Shown piece by piece: positions 27,801 to 36,388 of a DNA stretch of 64,000 nucleotides. Each line of letters starts with the position of its first letter. The stretch's first letter is position 1. Below the pieces are notes generated by a model that searched no databases, was not told the DNA's origin, and saw only the letters and a list, made by a program, of their open reading frames with translations. This DNA is from Flavobacterium sp. CYK-55 (lineage in GTDB: Bacteria; Bacteroidota; Bacteroidia; Flavobacteriales; Flavobacteriaceae), in assembly GCF_018413465.1 (NCBI RefSeq), contig NZ_JAHCDK010000007.1:85284-149283 (forward strand), in the 5' to 3' direction. The position numbers were made by a program, and so were the translations under genes.

Positions 27801-30005
27801 GCCGAAGTAAATTCAGCAGCTGTTGCCGGAAGTTTAGCAGCCGATGCTACATCACTTACTTTAGGTAAAGATCCAAGTACCTCAACCAAATACTTCAAAG
27901 GAAAAATAGATGAAGTAAGAGTATTCAATGTAGCACTTACAGCATCACAATTCCAAAGAATGGTTTATCAGGAAATTCAAAACTCAAGTTCACAAGTTAG
28001 AGGTTTGATCGTACCGGTAGATGTTGGATCGCTTCCGTTCACTAATGTATTGAGATATTACAGAATGGATGCATACAAAAACGATATTATTGATGATTTA
28101 ACTACTGCTTCTATTGACACTGGAACTGGTATGAAAATCTACAACCATAAAAATATATACACACAACAAGCGCCAATGCCTTTTGTAACCGAAAGAGACG
28201 GAAGTTTTGCTACAGCAGTAAACAGCCCAACCAATGAAGTTCGAGGTCAAGACGCTATGGATCAAGATTGGTCAATTATTCAGGTGCAACACAATATTAC
28301 TGAAACAGCTAATTCAGTTGACTTAGGTTTGATTGTTGACTCTGGAAAAACGGTAACCATGAACAACGACACTAAATTGCAAAATGATTGGTATTTGTTG
28401 CTCAACGGAAAAATTGACTTACAAGGTAAATCACAACTATTGCAAACAACCAATAGTGTTTTAGATGCTACTGGTACGGGTTCAATTGAAAGAGACCAAC
28501 AAGGTCAATCCAACAAATTTAATTACAACTATTGGTGTTCACCGGTTGGAACCATAAATTCTGTATCAAACAATAACTCATACACCGTTAGTGGTGTGAT
28601 GCGTGACGGTACAGATCCGAACAACCTAAAAACCATCAACTGGACAACAGGTTACAACGGTTCTGCAGCTACTTCACCAATTACGTTGAGCAGCTACTGG
28701 ATTTATAAATTCCAAAACTTGACCCCTCAGTATGCCAACTGGTCAGCTGTTGGTCAAAACGGAACACTATTGGCTGCTCAAGGATACACCCTTAAAGGTA
28801 GCGATGCGGGAACTGCTTCACAGAACTACACTTTTGTGGGCAAGCCAAACAGCGGAACCATTACAACAGTAATTGCTCCTGGCAACTTAAATTTGGCGGG
28901 TAATCCATACCCATCAGCACTTGATGCCAATGCATTTATCACGGCTAATAGTTCATCAATAACAGGTTCATTGTATTTCTGGGAGCACTACAGCACCAAC
29001 TCATCACATAACTTGTTAGATTATCAAGGCGGATACTCAGCAAGAAATTTAGTTGGCGGTACACCTCCGGTAGCTCCTTCAGGTATTAGCGGAGAAGGCT
29101 CTAGTTCAAGAACTCCGGGAAGATTCATTCCGGTGGGGCAAGGTTTCTTAGTCTACGGAAGCAGCACAGGCGGAACCATTACTTTTAACAACAGCCAAAG
29201 AGCTTTTGTGAAAGAAGATGACGCAACCTCAAACTATATGTATCGCCAAGCAAATCAATTCACACAAGCTGATCCTGCTTTTGACAATAGAGAAGACTCA
29301 TTTGTGGGCGGAGACACTTTTGCCAGAATTCGCTTAGGTTTTGATTCGGCCAATAATTATCACCGTCAAATTTTGCTCGGATTCATGGATAATTTAGCCA
29401 CCGAAGGTTTTGATTTCGGATACGATGCTGTTCAAATTGACACCCAACCTAATGATTTATATTTCAAATCAGGTTCAAACAATTTGGTTATACAAGGTGT
29501 AGGAGCTTTCAATGCCAATAGAGTTTATCCATTGTCATTAAAAAACACTACTGCTGGCGATGTCAAGTTTAAATTAGATGATGTTGAAAATCTAGATGCC
29601 AACCAAAACATCTACATAAAAGACAACGTAACGGGATTGTACCACAACATCCGCAATCAAGATTTCCAAATTAACTTGGCAACGGGTATATATGCAGACC
29701 GATTCTCACTATGTTTTTCAACAAGTCCAAACCTTGGTGTAGATGACTTTAATGAAAACGAAGAAGTGATTGTGTCATACACCAACAATGACAGTATGAT
29801 TAACATTACGAAAGGCTTGTCGAATGCAATTATCAAAGATATTGAGCTCATCAATATGCTCGGACAAAATGTAAAAACTTGGAATGTAGAAAACAACAAC
29901 GGAAACAAAATCCAAATTCCGGTAACCAACATCAGCACCGGAGCCTACATTGTTAAAGTAACGACCTCAAAAGGTGATCTAACCAAAAAGATCATCATCA
30001 AATAA
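21855..30005 (+). CDS. giant modular T9SS-exported surface protein (adhesin-like)
   Basis: A 2716-residue cell-surface or secreted protein. Order of parts: signal peptide (about 10-27); Gly-rich repeat region (about 50-236); four tandem Cys-containing beta-sandwich units of about 92 residues (346-714); three Ig-like units of about 90 residues (714-984); a further Ig-like unit (986-1065); three choice-of-anchor D/ASH units (1067-1424); Asp-rich thrombospondin type-3 calcium repeats (1425-1454 and about 1680-1875) around a jelly-roll-like insert; a LamG/concanavalin-like domain (about 1886-2046); a long unassigned region; and a type A T9SS sorting domain (last 75 residues, with MLGQNVKTW and TGAYIVKVTTSKGDLTKKI). 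Calcium-stiffened stalk plus LamG suggests adhesion to glycans or surfaces; the target is inferred, not shown. It is a single-gene unit with its own promoter and terminator. Confidence 0.9.
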   Translation: METTTLQGKKFLWLCIILLIAAISNAQSTQTYSTSGSFNPPAGVSSVTVELWGAGGGGASGTTASGGGGGGAYTRATLGVSHGTAVPFTVGAGGAVGASGTSTTMSGVTANGGAPGSGRTGGAGGAASAIVAPVTLSRSGGNGGAARASSGGANNEAGGGGGGSATSAAAGGNGSNGGTSTTVATAGGSGQAIGGLGAAADGNPVATIGNAPGSGGGGRGEGASSSMAGANGQVIISWVCPSYSLTSATTATGPLCGSGSTSTVTIRSNSMPSGTYTITYNLTGATTATGSTALVTFASGTPGTGTFTTSALNVGTTNITITNISSNGFCSAAIGTNNTASVNVVSAPTAVAGTAVSTCSNSGAVNICAGANATFYTAFSWSSSGTGTLTSANSLSNCTYTPSAADIAAGSVTLTLSVTGSSPCGVVTSNKTLTITAAPTANAGTAINTCYNSGAVNITAGRSAANYSSIQWTSSGTGTFANANNLTTCTYTPSAADIAAGSVTITLTANGTAPCSNATSNKTLTIQPGPTSNAGTDVYTCNTGAAVNITAGATATNYSSVQWTTSGILGTLSNATSLTNCTYAPSAVDLLAGSVTLTLTVTGNAPCGGTAVSNKTLYFNSPSTVDAGTAVSTCSASGAVNITAGSSATNQASVLWTSSGTGVFSNATSLTTCTYTPSAADVSAGSVILTLTAVNPGCGNVTDTKTLSITPSVVASVSISASATTICGGTSVTFTATPTNGGATPTYQWRVNGSSVGTNSTTYTSTTLANGDVVTCVMTATPVTCLAGSPATSNAITMSVTTPLAASVVISTASTSVCAGNTITFTATPTNGGATPTYQWKVNGSNVGTNSATYSTGSLANGNIVTCVMTSSLTCVTGSPATSNALTMTVNPYATASVSITATATTICSGTSVTFTATPTNGGSTPSYQWTLNGTNVGTNSTTYTSSTLTHGDQVICIMTSSISSCLLGSPASSNTVTMTVNNTPSITGTTPGARTGTGTVVLGATSSGGGTVFWYSTSSGGGAIGSGNSFTTPSISTTTTYYAVAVSGAGCASSPRTAVVATVYAPEMDVQGNLVSIADGDTTPAVADWTNFNGASTRTFTIFNTGTGILNIGTISFSGINASEYSISVPPNTSVAAGDNTSFTVQFTPTAAGARTATISIANDDANENPYDFALTGTGTAQEINIQGNTNDIVDGDTTPTTTDWTDFSTVSTTRTFTIQNTGSITLNITGITFGGTNPGDFSIISSPSATVAGRTSTTFTVKFTAGGVGVRSAIINIANNDASENPYNFTIQGTGSTINMNVKAVALLIADNDTTPSAADWTDFGTTNVSSPISRTYTVENTGTSALSLTGTPRVALSGSTDFSVTVQPAASVAASSTTTFTVTFNPTSTGIKNATVSIANNDPGASKNPYTFAITGTGLQAFSDTDGDGAYNHLDSDDDNDGIPDNVEQSYASGSVLGTQVQMTLLNETFGSGTTRADINDFVSSATTTYCYEDGTSAITTCDTAANVNCDDGQYTVYYESGSTAVASWAPTYWYQGVDHTPSDTNGRMAIFNATNKVTEEFYRTVMHGVITNAPLTYGFWVINLDRSDAPSIDSRNRPNITVEIRDLSNTIVSSLNTGDIAPTTAGNLAGNWFYFSNTFTPTQTGYSIVFRNNQLGGSGNDLALDDIRIVQLLTDTDQDGTADAYDLDSDNDGIGDINEDLWTAYSNGKDRMDLSGGTWVDANTNGFHDTAEAYYNSGGTPKNTDGDAVPNYIDLDSDNDSIFDVDECGLTNGDGDVNGDGAGDGADADADGILTVFDSLSGFGNTGKSLPTNTLGTGNADYLKVIARTAGVYDISSTLYASLDANNDGKIDGTADIDKDGILDAFDTNTNFYGSPRDLDRKLLLDFDGRNDYGQGTGVLSGLANASLMAWIDLGSGYSSDGVIVGQNNFHIRVNNSRRLEVVANGTTLTYSTALSTNQWYHVGATYGGGTLKLYLNGAEVNSAAVAGSLAADATSLTLGKDPSTSTKYFKGKIDEVRVFNVALTASQFQRMVYQEIQNSSSQVRGLIVPVDVGSLPFTNVLRYYRMDAYKNDIIDDLTTASIDTGTGMKIYNHKNIYTQQAPMPFVTERDGSFATAVNSPTNEVRGQDAMDQDWSIIQVQHNITETANSVDLGLIVDSGKTVTMNNDTKLQNDWYLLLNGKIDLQGKSQLLQTTNSVLDATGTGSIERDQQGQSNKFNYNYWCSPVGTINSVSNNNSYTVSGVMRDGTDPNNLKTINWTTGYNGSAATSPITLSSYWIYKFQNLTPQYANWSAVGQNGTLLAAQGYTLKGSDAGTASQNYTFVGKPNSGTITTVIAPGNLNLAGNPYPSALDANAFITANSSSITGSLYFWEHYSTNSSHNLLDYQGGYSARNLVGGTPPVAPSGISGEGSSSRTPGRFIPVGQGFLVYGSSTGGTITFNNSQRAFVKEDDATSNYMYRQANQFTQADPAFDNREDSFVGGDTFARIRLGFDSANNYHRQILLGFMDNLATEGFDFGYDAVQIDTQPNDLYFKSGSNNLVIQGVGAFNANRVYPLSLKNTTAGDVKFKLDDVENLDANQNIYIKDNVTGLYHNIRNQDFQINLATGIYADRFSLCFSTSPNLGVDDFNENEEVIVSYTNNDSMINITKGLSNAIIKDIELINMLGQNVKTWNVENNNGNKIQIPVTNISTGAYIVKVTTSKGDLTKKIIIK
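22890..23995 (+). repeat. four tandem ~276-bp coding repeats in the giant adhesin
   Basis: Units start near 22890, 23165, 23440 and 23718. Each encodes GTAVSTC-like, SGAVNITAG-like, CTYTPSAAD and PCG/CG blocks, so Cys positions recur in every unit. Copies have diverged at many codons but stay in frame. Confidence 0.8.
23996..24806 (+). repeat. three tandem ~270-bp Ig-like coding repeats in the giant adhesin
   Basis: Units start near 23996, 24268 and 24536. The conserved core encodes TVTFTATPTNGG followed by TPTYQW-type residues. Stretches of 20 or so bases around this core are nearly identical between copies. Confidence 0.8.
25053..26125 (+). repeat. three ~350-bp choice-of-anchor D repeats in the giant adhesin
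   Basis: Units start near 25053, 25405 and 25754. Each has a DGDTTP-x-DWTDF-like entry motif and ends with NDxxENPYxF and TGTG-like residues, typical of ASH-related surface modules. Confidence 0.75.
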
Positions 30006-30033
30006 TCCCCCTTTTTTCCCCAAACCTACTTAA

Positions 30034-30068
30034 AATAAGCTTCCTCCCCCAAAGGAAGCTTATTTTTT
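30034..30068. terminator. bidirectional terminator between the adhesin and hisS
   Basis: AATAAGCTTCCT (30034-30045) pairs perfectly with AGGAAGCTTATT (30053-30064). A T-run follows on the plus strand, and A-rich sequence precedes it for the minus strand. Confidence 0.9.
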
Positions 30069-30071
30069 TTA

Positions 30072-31493
30072 TTATTTAAGCTGAGATAGTAAATCGTCAA
30101 AAGAGAGCGTTTGTTGTTCGCCAGTAGTAAGATTTTTCAGGGCAAAAGTTTGGTTTTCGATTTCTTGTGTACCCACCACAACGGCAAATGGAATCCCGCG
30201 TTTATCGGCATAAGCAAACTGCTTCCCTACTTTGATGACTTCAGGATAAAGCTCAACACAAACTCCGGCTTTGCGCAATTGAGTAATCGCTTTCATAGCA
30301 TATTGAGCTTCGATTTGTCCGTAATTAACAAATAAAGCTTTAGTGCCAACGCTCACCGTTTCAGGAAACAAATTGAGTTCTTCCAAAACCAAATAAATGC
30401 GGTCAAGCCCAAATGAAATCCCTACTCCACTCATGTTTTTGAGGCCAAAAATTCCGGTCAAATCATCATAACGACCGCCACCGCCAATAGAGCCCATTGC
30501 TACACCTTCAGGAGCTGAAACTTCAAAAATAGCGCCGGTGTAATAATTCAGTCCGCGTGCCAAGGTTACATCTAAATCAAATTTAGAAAGCCCCAAACCT
30601 AAAGTTTCAATTTGAGTACAAATAAAACGGAGCTCTTCAATGCCTTTTTGACCTTCTTCAGATGATGAAAGCAACACCGACAATTGATTGAGTTTTTCAA
30701 TAATGGTTCCGTTTAACGAAAACAACGGTGACATTTGATCGATGGCCGATTCGGAAATGCCTTTTTGGAGCATTTCCTGACGAACACCCTCGGCTCCTAT
30801 TTTGTCGAGTTTGTCTAAAGCTACGGTAAAATCAATGAGTTGATCTTGCGCACCAATCACTTCAGCAATCCCAGAAAGTATTTTTCTATTGTTGATTTTA
30901 ATCGTCACACCTTTCAATCCAAGCGCTGAAAAAACCGAATCATACAACTGAACGAGCTCCACTTCTTGCCAAAGCGAGGTTGAACCCACCACATCGGCAT
31001 CACACTGATAAAACTCTCTGAAGCGCCCTTTTTGCGGACGATCAGCACGCCAAACCGGTTGAATTTGGTAGCGTTTAAACGGAAACTCAATCTCGTTTTG
31101 GTGTTGCACCACATAACGCGCAAACGGAACGGTCAAATCATAGCGCAAGGCTTTTTCTGAAATACGCGCAGTAAATTTATTGAGTTCTACAAGTTGCTCT
31201 TTGCTGATGGTTTCGGCTGAATTTTCAAGCAAAGCGTCTAAAGATTGCGGCAACTGAATTTTATTTTTATCAAAGAAAAAATTTCCTGAATTCAAAATTT
31301 TAAAAATCAACCGGTCGCCTTCTTCTCCGTATTTGCCCATGAGCGTTTCAGCGTTTTCAAACGACGGAGTTTCAATAGGCTGATAGCCGAACTTTTCAAA
31401 ATGCGTTTTAATTACCGAAAAAATATAATTGCGTTTGTATACCTCAACGGGTGAAAAATCTCGGGTTCCTTTGGGAATAGATGGTTTTGCCAT
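30072..31493 (-). CDS. hisS: histidyl-tRNA synthetase
   Basis: Charges tRNA-His. A class II synthetase of 473 residues from the ATG at 31493 ([15 protein letters not shown]), the family N-terminus. The longer reading extends into the promoter region of the divergent permease gene and was rejected. Motif 2 lies in [21 protein letters not shown] (parts: [29 protein letters not shown]). The His-specific loop [14 protein letters not shown] is present, and motif 3 is in [14 protein letters not shown]. The C-terminal anticodon-binding domain begins near residue 375. Convergent with the adhesin. Confidence 0.96.
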   Translation of the reverse strand: MAKPSIPKGTRDFSPVEVYKRNYIFSVIKTHFEKFGYQPIETPSFENAETLMGKYGEEGDRLIFKILNSGNFFFDKNKIQLPQSLDALLENSAETISKEQLVELNKFTARISEKALRYDLTVPFARYVVQHQNEIEFPFKRYQIQPVWRADRPQKGRFREFYQCDADVVGSTSLWQEVELVQLYDSVFSALGLKGVTIKINNRKILSGIAEVIGAQDQLIDFTVALDKLDKIGAEGVRQEMLQKGISESAIDQMSPLFSLNGTIIEKLNQLSVLLSSSEEGQKGIEELRFICTQIETLGLGLSKFDLDVTLARGLNYYTGAIFEVSAPEGVAMGSIGGGGRYDDLTGIFGLKNMSGVGISFGLDRIYLVLEELNLFPETVSVGTKALFVNYGQIEAQYAMKAITQLRKAGVCVELYPEVIKVGKQFAYADKRGIPFAVVVGTQEIENQTFALKNLTTGEQQTLSFDDLLSQLK

Positions 31494-31614
31494 GGTTTTA
31501 ATGCAAAGAATAGAAAGTGAATTGGCTGCAAATATCTTACTTTTTGACAGAATAATCCCTTCGCGATTCGGCAAACTTGTAACAAATCCATTAACTTCGT
31601 GACAAAATCGCATC

Positions 31615-32856
31615 ATGCTAAAACTTTTCAAAGAAAACATTCGAATTGCGCTGGGCTCCATCAGAACTCAATTGTTGCGAACCATTTTAACGGTATTGAT
31701 TATTGCTATTGGCATCACGGCATTGGTCTGCATTCTGACGGTTGTGGCTGCGCTTGAAAATACCATTTCAACTGATTTTGCTTCAATGGGAGCCAATACA
31801 TTCAACATCAACCAATATGCATTTGAGGCTCGCCGACAGGGCGGTGGTGAACGCGAAGTTGTCAATCCGATTATATCATATCCTGAAGCTGTAGCTTTTA
31901 AAAACCAATATCGTTTTCCGCTCACACAAACTTCGCTTTCGTTTACTGCAACCAGCACCGCTGAAGCAAAATTTGAAAGCAAAAAAACCGACCCAAAAAT
32001 TACCGTCAAAGGCGTTGATGAATATTTTGCCACCAACTCTGGATTAGAAATCGCCAGAGGTCGAAACTTTTCCGGGTTTGACATTGCTAACAATACCTAT
32101 TGTTGTGTAGTCGGATCTGATTTTGAAAAAGATTTACTCAAAGATGTCAACCCGATTGACAAAGTGATTTCTATACGCGGAGCCAAATTCAAAGTAATCG
32201 GCGTGCTCAAAGAAAAAGGGTCAACTTTTGGCAACAACGAAGATTTGCGCGTGTTGATTCCGATTCAGATTGCGCGTTCAATATTCACACAACCCAACAT
32301 CAACTATACGCTCAGTACTATGGTTGAAAAAAAAGAAATGCTCGATCAAGCGGTAGACCATGCCAATGCTGTAATGCGAAACGTAAGAAAACTAAGTCCG
32401 GTTGAAGAAAACAATTTTGGTATTTCGCGCAGTGATGACCTAATTAACCGCATTTTGAGCATCACTGATTATTTAGGTGTATCGGCTTGGGTAATTGGCA
32501 TCATCACTATTTTCGGATCTTCAATTGCACTCATGAACATTATGCTGGTATCGGTTACCGAACGCACACGCGAAATTGGTGTTCGCAAAGCACTCGGAGC
32601 TAAACGCAGCACCATTGCCACTCAGTTTTTTATTGAAACTTTGGTGATTGGTCAAATGGGCGGAATCTTCGGAATTATTCTCGGAATCTCAGCCGGTGCC
32701 GGAATCGCCTCTTTGCTCAGTTTTGATTTTGTAACGCCTTGGGCCGCTATTTTGGCCGCTTTCATCACTACTTTTGTTGTGGCCATTGTTTCAGGTTCTT
32801 ATCCGGCGCTTAAAGCTTCACGACTTGACCCCATTGAGGCTCTACGCTATGAATGA
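31615..32856 (+). CDS. MacB/FtsX-type ABC transporter permease
   Basis: A 413-residue inner-membrane permease of the type VII ABC family. One N-terminal transmembrane helix (about 21-45) is followed by a large periplasmic MacB-type domain (about 50-260). The FtsX domain has three more helices near 285-310, 340-365 and 375-400, with [17 protein letters not shown] residues ([16 protein letters not shown]). The C-terminus is [13 protein letters not shown], as usual. No ATPase or membrane-fusion gene lies beside it, so its partner must be elsewhere. It abuts the end of prmC with no spacer. Confidence 0.92.
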   Translation: MLKLFKENIRIALGSIRTQLLRTILTVLIIAIGITALVCILTVVAALENTISTDFASMGANTFNINQYAFEARRQGGGEREVVNPIISYPEAVAFKNQYRFPLTQTSLSFTATSTAEAKFESKKTDPKITVKGVDEYFATNSGLEIARGRNFSGFDIANNTYCCVVGSDFEKDLLKDVNPIDKVISIRGAKFKVIGVLKEKGSTFGNNEDLRVLIPIQIARSIFTQPNINYTLSTMVEKKEMLDQAVDHANAVMRNVRKLSPVEENNFGISRSDDLINRILSITDYLGVSAWVIGIITIFGSSIALMNIMLVSVTERTREIGVRKALGAKRSTIATQFFIETLVIGQMGGIFGIILGISAGAGIASLLSFDFVTPWAAILAAFITTFVVAIVSGSYPALKASRLDPIEALRYE

Positions 32857-33705
32857 TTAAGGTTTTACCGAGCGAATCATTCGATCATTTCCGTATAAAT
32901 CTTTTCGGAGTTCAATAGACTCGAAACCTATTTCGAGCAACAATTGTATGGTTTGCATGCCTAAATATTGATTGATTTCAAAAAAGAGCAGGCCTTTTGG
33001 TTGCAAATGAACCAAAGCTAATTCAGCTATTTTTCGGTAGAACTTGAGCGGGTCATCATCAGGCACAAACAAAGCCAAATGCGGTTCGTGTTCTAAAACA
33101 TTCGGCCGAATCTCAGCTTTTTCAAGTTCGCGCACATACGGCGGATTCGACACTATTATATTATAGGTATTGTTTAATTTTTCAGTTTGCAAAATATCTT
33201 GTTGGATAAATGCCACCGAAACTTGATTGATCCGAGCATTTTTTCGGGCCATTTGCAGGGCATCTTCTGAAATATCAATAGCAGAAACTTGAGCCTTTGG
33301 CAAATTTTTGGCTAAGGTAATCGGAATACATCCGCTACCAGTGCCAATGTCAAGGATTGTTGGATTTTCAAGATGTTCGGCTTCAGATAAAATCCACTGA
33401 ACCAATTCTTCGGTTTCAGGCCGCGGAATAAGCACCGAAGATGAAACTTCAAAAGTCAATCCGAAGAACTCAGTTTTTCCTAATAAATATTGTATCGGAA
33501 CCTGAGCAGACAATGATTGCAACAAAAAATTCCATCGCGTAAGTTGCGCTTCATCCAATGCAAAATCAGTCATTAATGCCCAATCAATTCTGCGCATTTG
33601 ATAATCGTTTTCAAGAATTAAAAAAAAGAATTGCTCCGCTTCGACCCGGTCATATATAGGAGTCAAAACAGCAACAAAATGCTTTTGATATACTTTTGCG
33701 AACAT
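32857..33705 (-). CDS. prmC: protein-(glutamine-N5) methyltransferase, release factor specific
   Basis: Methylates the Gln of the GGQ motif in peptide release factors, raising termination efficiency. It has 282 residues from the ATG at 33705; a GTG six codons upstream is less likely. An N-terminal helical domain contacts the release factor. A Rossmann methyltransferase domain follows, with the SAM motif ILDIGTGSGCIPI (117-129) and the diagnostic NPPY at 187-190. It lies divergent from ribD and convergent with the permease. Confidence 0.94.
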   Translation of the reverse strand: MFAKVYQKHFVAVLTPIYDRVEAEQFFFLILENDYQMRRIDWALMTDFALDEAQLTRWNFLLQSLSAQVPIQYLLGKTEFFGLTFEVSSSVLIPRPETEELVQWILSEAEHLENPTILDIGTGSGCIPITLAKNLPKAQVSAIDISEDALQMARKNARINQVSVAFIQQDILQTEKLNNTYNIIVSNPPYVRELEKAEIRPNVLEHEPHLALFVPDDDPLKFYRKIAELALVHLQPKGLLFFEINQYLGMQTIQLLLEIGFESIELRKDLYGNDRMIRSVKP

Positions 33706-33748
33706 AAATTTAGCAGATAACACGCCCGAGCAATTCGAGCTAAAACCT

Positions 33749-33756
33749 TATTTTTG
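33749..33756 (+). promoter_or_regulatory. -7 promoter box of ribD
   Basis: TATTTTTG is an exact TAnnTTTG and ends four bases before the GTG at 33761. The predicted transcription start is at or very near that GTG. Confidence 0.5.
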
Positions 33757-33760
33757 CGCT

Positions 33761-34792
33761 GTGAAGATACACGAAAAATACATGCAACGCTGTCTGCAAT
33801 TGGCCAAAAACGGTCGAGTGCACGCCATGCCGAATCCGTCGGTGGGCGCCGTGATTGTGTACAACGGGAATATCATCGGTGAAGGCTATACTTCAAGTTA
33901 TGGCAGAGCGCATGCCGAGGTCAATGCTATAGCATCAGTCAAAAATCCTGAATTGTTGGCTCATGCAACCATATATGTGAGTTTGGAACCGTGTAGCCAT
34001 TTTGGCAAAACACCGCCTTGTGCCGATTTGATTCTCAAGCACAAAATTCCGATGGTGGTGGTGGGCGCTAGTGACCCAAACCCTTTGGTAGCAGGTAATG
34101 GTCTGAGAAAAATTGCAGATTCTGGCGCACAAGTCATCAGTGGAATTCTCGAAAAAGAATGTATTGAATCAAATATTCGGTTTTTTACTTTTCACCAAAA
34201 AAAACGACCGTATATCATCTTGAAATGGGCGCAAAGCAAAGATGGATTTATAGCGCCAACGTCTGAAAAAAGAAATCAAAACCCTGAACCATTTTGGATT
34301 ACCAATACTTACTCTCGACAATTGGTGCACAAATGGCGCAGTGAAGAAGCTGCGATTCTCATCGGAACACAAACCGCTATTGATGATAATCCTAAACTAG
34401 ATGTACGGGATTGGATTGGAGCAAATCCGGTGAAAATAGTTTTAGACCAAAAAAATCGAATTCCAAAAGAAAATTATATATTTGAAGATAAGTCAAAGGT
34501 CAAAGTGCTCACGTCCACCGAGATTGACTTTGGTAAAAACCCTGCACAACAAATAGCGCAATACCTATATAATGTAGGTTTACAATCGGTGATTATTGAA
34601 GGCGGACGTCAAACTTTACAGACTTTTATTGACGCTGGAATTTGGGATGAAGCTCGCGTTTTTACAGGCGAGGTTTTATTCGGCGAAGGCATGAAGGCTC
34701 CTGAATTTTCAGGTTCTCAACCCATAAAACAATCGGTGCTTCAGGACGAACTTTTAATATTTAAGAACCATGATCAACACAATTATTTTTGA
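33761..34792 (+). CDS. ribD: riboflavin biosynthesis deaminase/reductase RibD
   Basis: A bifunctional enzyme: deamination, then side-chain reduction of the pyrimidine intermediate in riboflavin synthesis. It has 343 residues from GTG. The deaminase domain has zinc ligands H51 and catalytic E53 (GRAHAEVNAI), C78 (SLEPCSH) and C87 (TPPCADL). The C-terminal reductase domain (about 150-340) has KWAQSKDGFIA and VIIEGGRQTLQTF. An ATG eight codons on (33782) is an alternative start because the -7 box lies so close. It overlaps the HAD gene by 23 bases. No FMN riboswitch precedes it. Confidence 0.95.
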   Translation: MKIHEKYMQRCLQLAKNGRVHAMPNPSVGAVIVYNGNIIGEGYTSSYGRAHAEVNAIASVKNPELLAHATIYVSLEPCSHFGKTPPCADLILKHKIPMVVVGASDPNPLVAGNGLRKIADSGAQVISGILEKECIESNIRFFTFHQKKRPYIILKWAQSKDGFIAPTSEKRNQNPEPFWITNTYSRQLVHKWRSEEAAILIGTQTAIDDNPKLDVRDWIGANPVKIVLDQKNRIPKENYIFEDKSKVKVLTSTEIDFGKNPAQQIAQYLYNVGLQSVIIEGGRQTLQTFIDAGIWDEARVFTGEVLFGEGMKAPEFSGSQPIKQSVLQDELLIFKNHDQHNYF

Positions 34793-35375
34793 TTTCGGTG
34801 ATATTTTCATCAATCTTGAAAAAGAAAAAGCAGTCGAAGAATTTAAAAAACTAGGGCTCGAAGGCCCAAACGATGAGCTGCTGTTGATGAACGATCAGTT
34901 TGAAAAAGGAAAAATAACTGAAGTTGATTTTATTCAGGGTTTTCAAAAGTATATTCCCGAGGCTGATTTACTTGAAATCAGAAAAGCTTGGAATGCGGTC
35001 ATTGGCGATTTTCCGTTGTACAGACTTGAGTTTTTGCAAATGCTCTCAAGAAAATACCGTTTGTTTTTACTAACCAATACTGATTCTATTCATATCAACC
35101 GTTTTGAGCACATGGTAGGCATGTCTTTTTTTAGTGACTTTTATCAATGTTTTGAAAAAGTCTACTATTCCTATGAAATGGGCATGCGTAAACCTGATCC
35201 TGCCATTTTTAGCTATATATTAAACAAACATGATCTTTCGCCCAAACGCACTTTGTTTGTTGATGATAAAAAAGAAAACACAGATGCCGCAGCTTCGTTA
35301 GGCATTCAGGTTTGGAATCTGCAAGTAGGAGAAGAAGACGTTGTTGATTTGTTCGAGAAAAAAATTCTGGACTAG
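34770..35375 (+). CDS. HAD-like hydrolase
   Basis: A 201-residue haloacid-dehalogenase-fold phosphatase. Nucleophile D8 lies in IIFDFGDIFI; the usual second Asp at +2 is Gly, as in the YihX/epoxide-hydrolase N-terminal subgroup. Motif II Thr lies in LLTNTDS, Lys in MRKPDPAIF, and the acidic motif is FVDDKKENTDAA. The substrate is unknown. The gene starts inside the end of ribD, so it may take part in the riboflavin pathway (a missing phosphatase step fits), but this is inferred from position only. Confidence 0.87.
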   Translation: MINTIIFDFGDIFINLEKEKAVEEFKKLGLEGPNDELLLMNDQFEKGKITEVDFIQGFQKYIPEADLLEIRKAWNAVIGDFPLYRLEFLQMLSRKYRLFLLTNTDSIHINRFEHMVGMSFFSDFYQCFEKVYYSYEMGMRKPDPAIFSYILNKHDLSPKRTLFVDDKKENTDAAASLGIQVWNLQVGEEDVVDLFEKKILD

Positions 35376-35378
35376 CAT

Positions 35379-35990
35379 TTGGAAACTCGCGACACCTACA
35401 AAACCATAGCCGCGCCTTCAGATGAAATTCTCTACAAGGAAAAAAACAGTAAATTTTTTGGCTATGCTTTTCCGATTGAGGCTGAATCTGAAGTCAAGCA
35501 ATTTATTGATCCGCTCAGAAAAAAACACTTCAACGCAGTTCATTTTTGTTATGCATTTCAGATAGGCACTGAAAAAACGAGCTTCAGAGCTAATGACGAC
35601 GGTGAGCCTGCCAACTCTGCCGGGGCACCGATTTACGGGCAAATCCAGTCACACGGATTGACCAATACTCTGATTGTAATTGTTCGCTTTTTTGGCGGAA
35701 CCAAACTGGGCGTTGGCGGATTGATTTCGGCCTACCGAACCGCAGCACAAATGGCTTTGGAAGCAGCAGAAATTGTTGAAAGAACCATTGATATTCATTA
35801 CCAAATTGGCTTTGAATACAAAGACATGAACAAAGTGATGCGCATTATAAAAGAGAAAAACTTCAACATTGTATCACAACAAATGGATGAAAAATGTTTG
35901 ATTGAAATTTCAGTGCGCAAGAAAAATGCGGCGATAGCTTTAGAAGTTTTTGAACAAACTTTTGGAATAACTATCAAAAAGTTAGATTAA
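35379..35990 (+). CDS. YigZ/IMPACT (UPF0029) family protein
   Basis: A 203-residue protein. The N-terminal IMPACT domain carries the family signature RANDDGEPANSAGAPIYGQI and RFFGGTKLGVGGLI. The C-terminal part has a small ferredoxin-like domain (DUF1949-like). It uses a TTG start at 35379, which gives the standard N-terminus (METRDTYKTI). It follows the HAD gene by three bases, so ribD-HAD-YigZ look like one operon. Its role is linked to translation regulation in relatives but is not settled in bacteria. Confidence 0.9.
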   Translation: METRDTYKTIAAPSDEILYKEKNSKFFGYAFPIEAESEVKQFIDPLRKKHFNAVHFCYAFQIGTEKTSFRANDDGEPANSAGAPIYGQIQSHGLTNTLIVIVRFFGGTKLGVGGLISAYRTAAQMALEAAEIVERTIDIHYQIGFEYKDMNKVMRIIKEKNFNIVSQQMDEKCLIEISVRKKNAAIALEVFEQTFGITIKKLD

Positions 35991-35992
35991 AA

Positions 35993-36388
35993 TCACATTC
36001 CCATTACTTTTTTGATGTAATCAGGCGGCACTATTGGACGTCCGGTTTGGGTATCAACAAATACTAAAATAAATTGAGCAGTTGTTAATAACTCATTTTG
36101 CTCACTATGAATCTCACAATCAAATTCAATCTTAACAGAACTGTAGCTTTTAAAGCGAGTTGTCACCGTGAGCAAATCATCATAACGCGCAGGTTTTTTG
36201 TAGTTTAACGTCATAGAAACTATTGGCAACGCGATGCCACTTTCTTCGAGACTTTTATACGAAACCCCTTTATTTCTAAGCCATTCCACACGACCAATTT
36301 CAAAATAAGGAATATAACTACCGTGATAAACCACACCCATTTGATCAGTTTCAGAATAACGGACGCGCACTTGAATTTGATGTTCCAT
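35993..36388 (-). CDS. acyl-CoA thioesterase, YbgC/4-hydroxybenzoyl-CoA type
   Basis: A 131-residue hotdog-fold thioesterase. VRVRYSETDQMGVVYHGSYI holds the catalytic Asp (D15) in the family pattern, followed by YFEIGRVEWLRNKG. It hydrolyses acyl-CoA or acyl-ACP thioesters in the cytosol; chain specificity is unknown. It ends two bases from the stop of the convergent YigZ gene and is divergent from dnaA. Confidence 0.92.
   Translation of the reverse strand: MEHQIQVRVRYSETDQMGVVYHGSYIPYFEIGRVEWLRNKGVSYKSLEESGIALPIVSMTLNYKKPARYDDLLTVTTRFKSYSSVKIEFDCEIHSEQNELLTTAQFILVFVDTQTGRPIVPPDYIKKVMGM

Noticed and set aside
31494..31661. 56-residue N-terminal extension of HisRS
   Set aside because: It would overlap the divergent permease start and lacks family support. 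The [15 protein letters not shown] start is canonical.
33724..33760. FMN riboswitch before ribD
   Set aside because: The gap to prmC is too short (55 bases) and has no conserved RFN elements.
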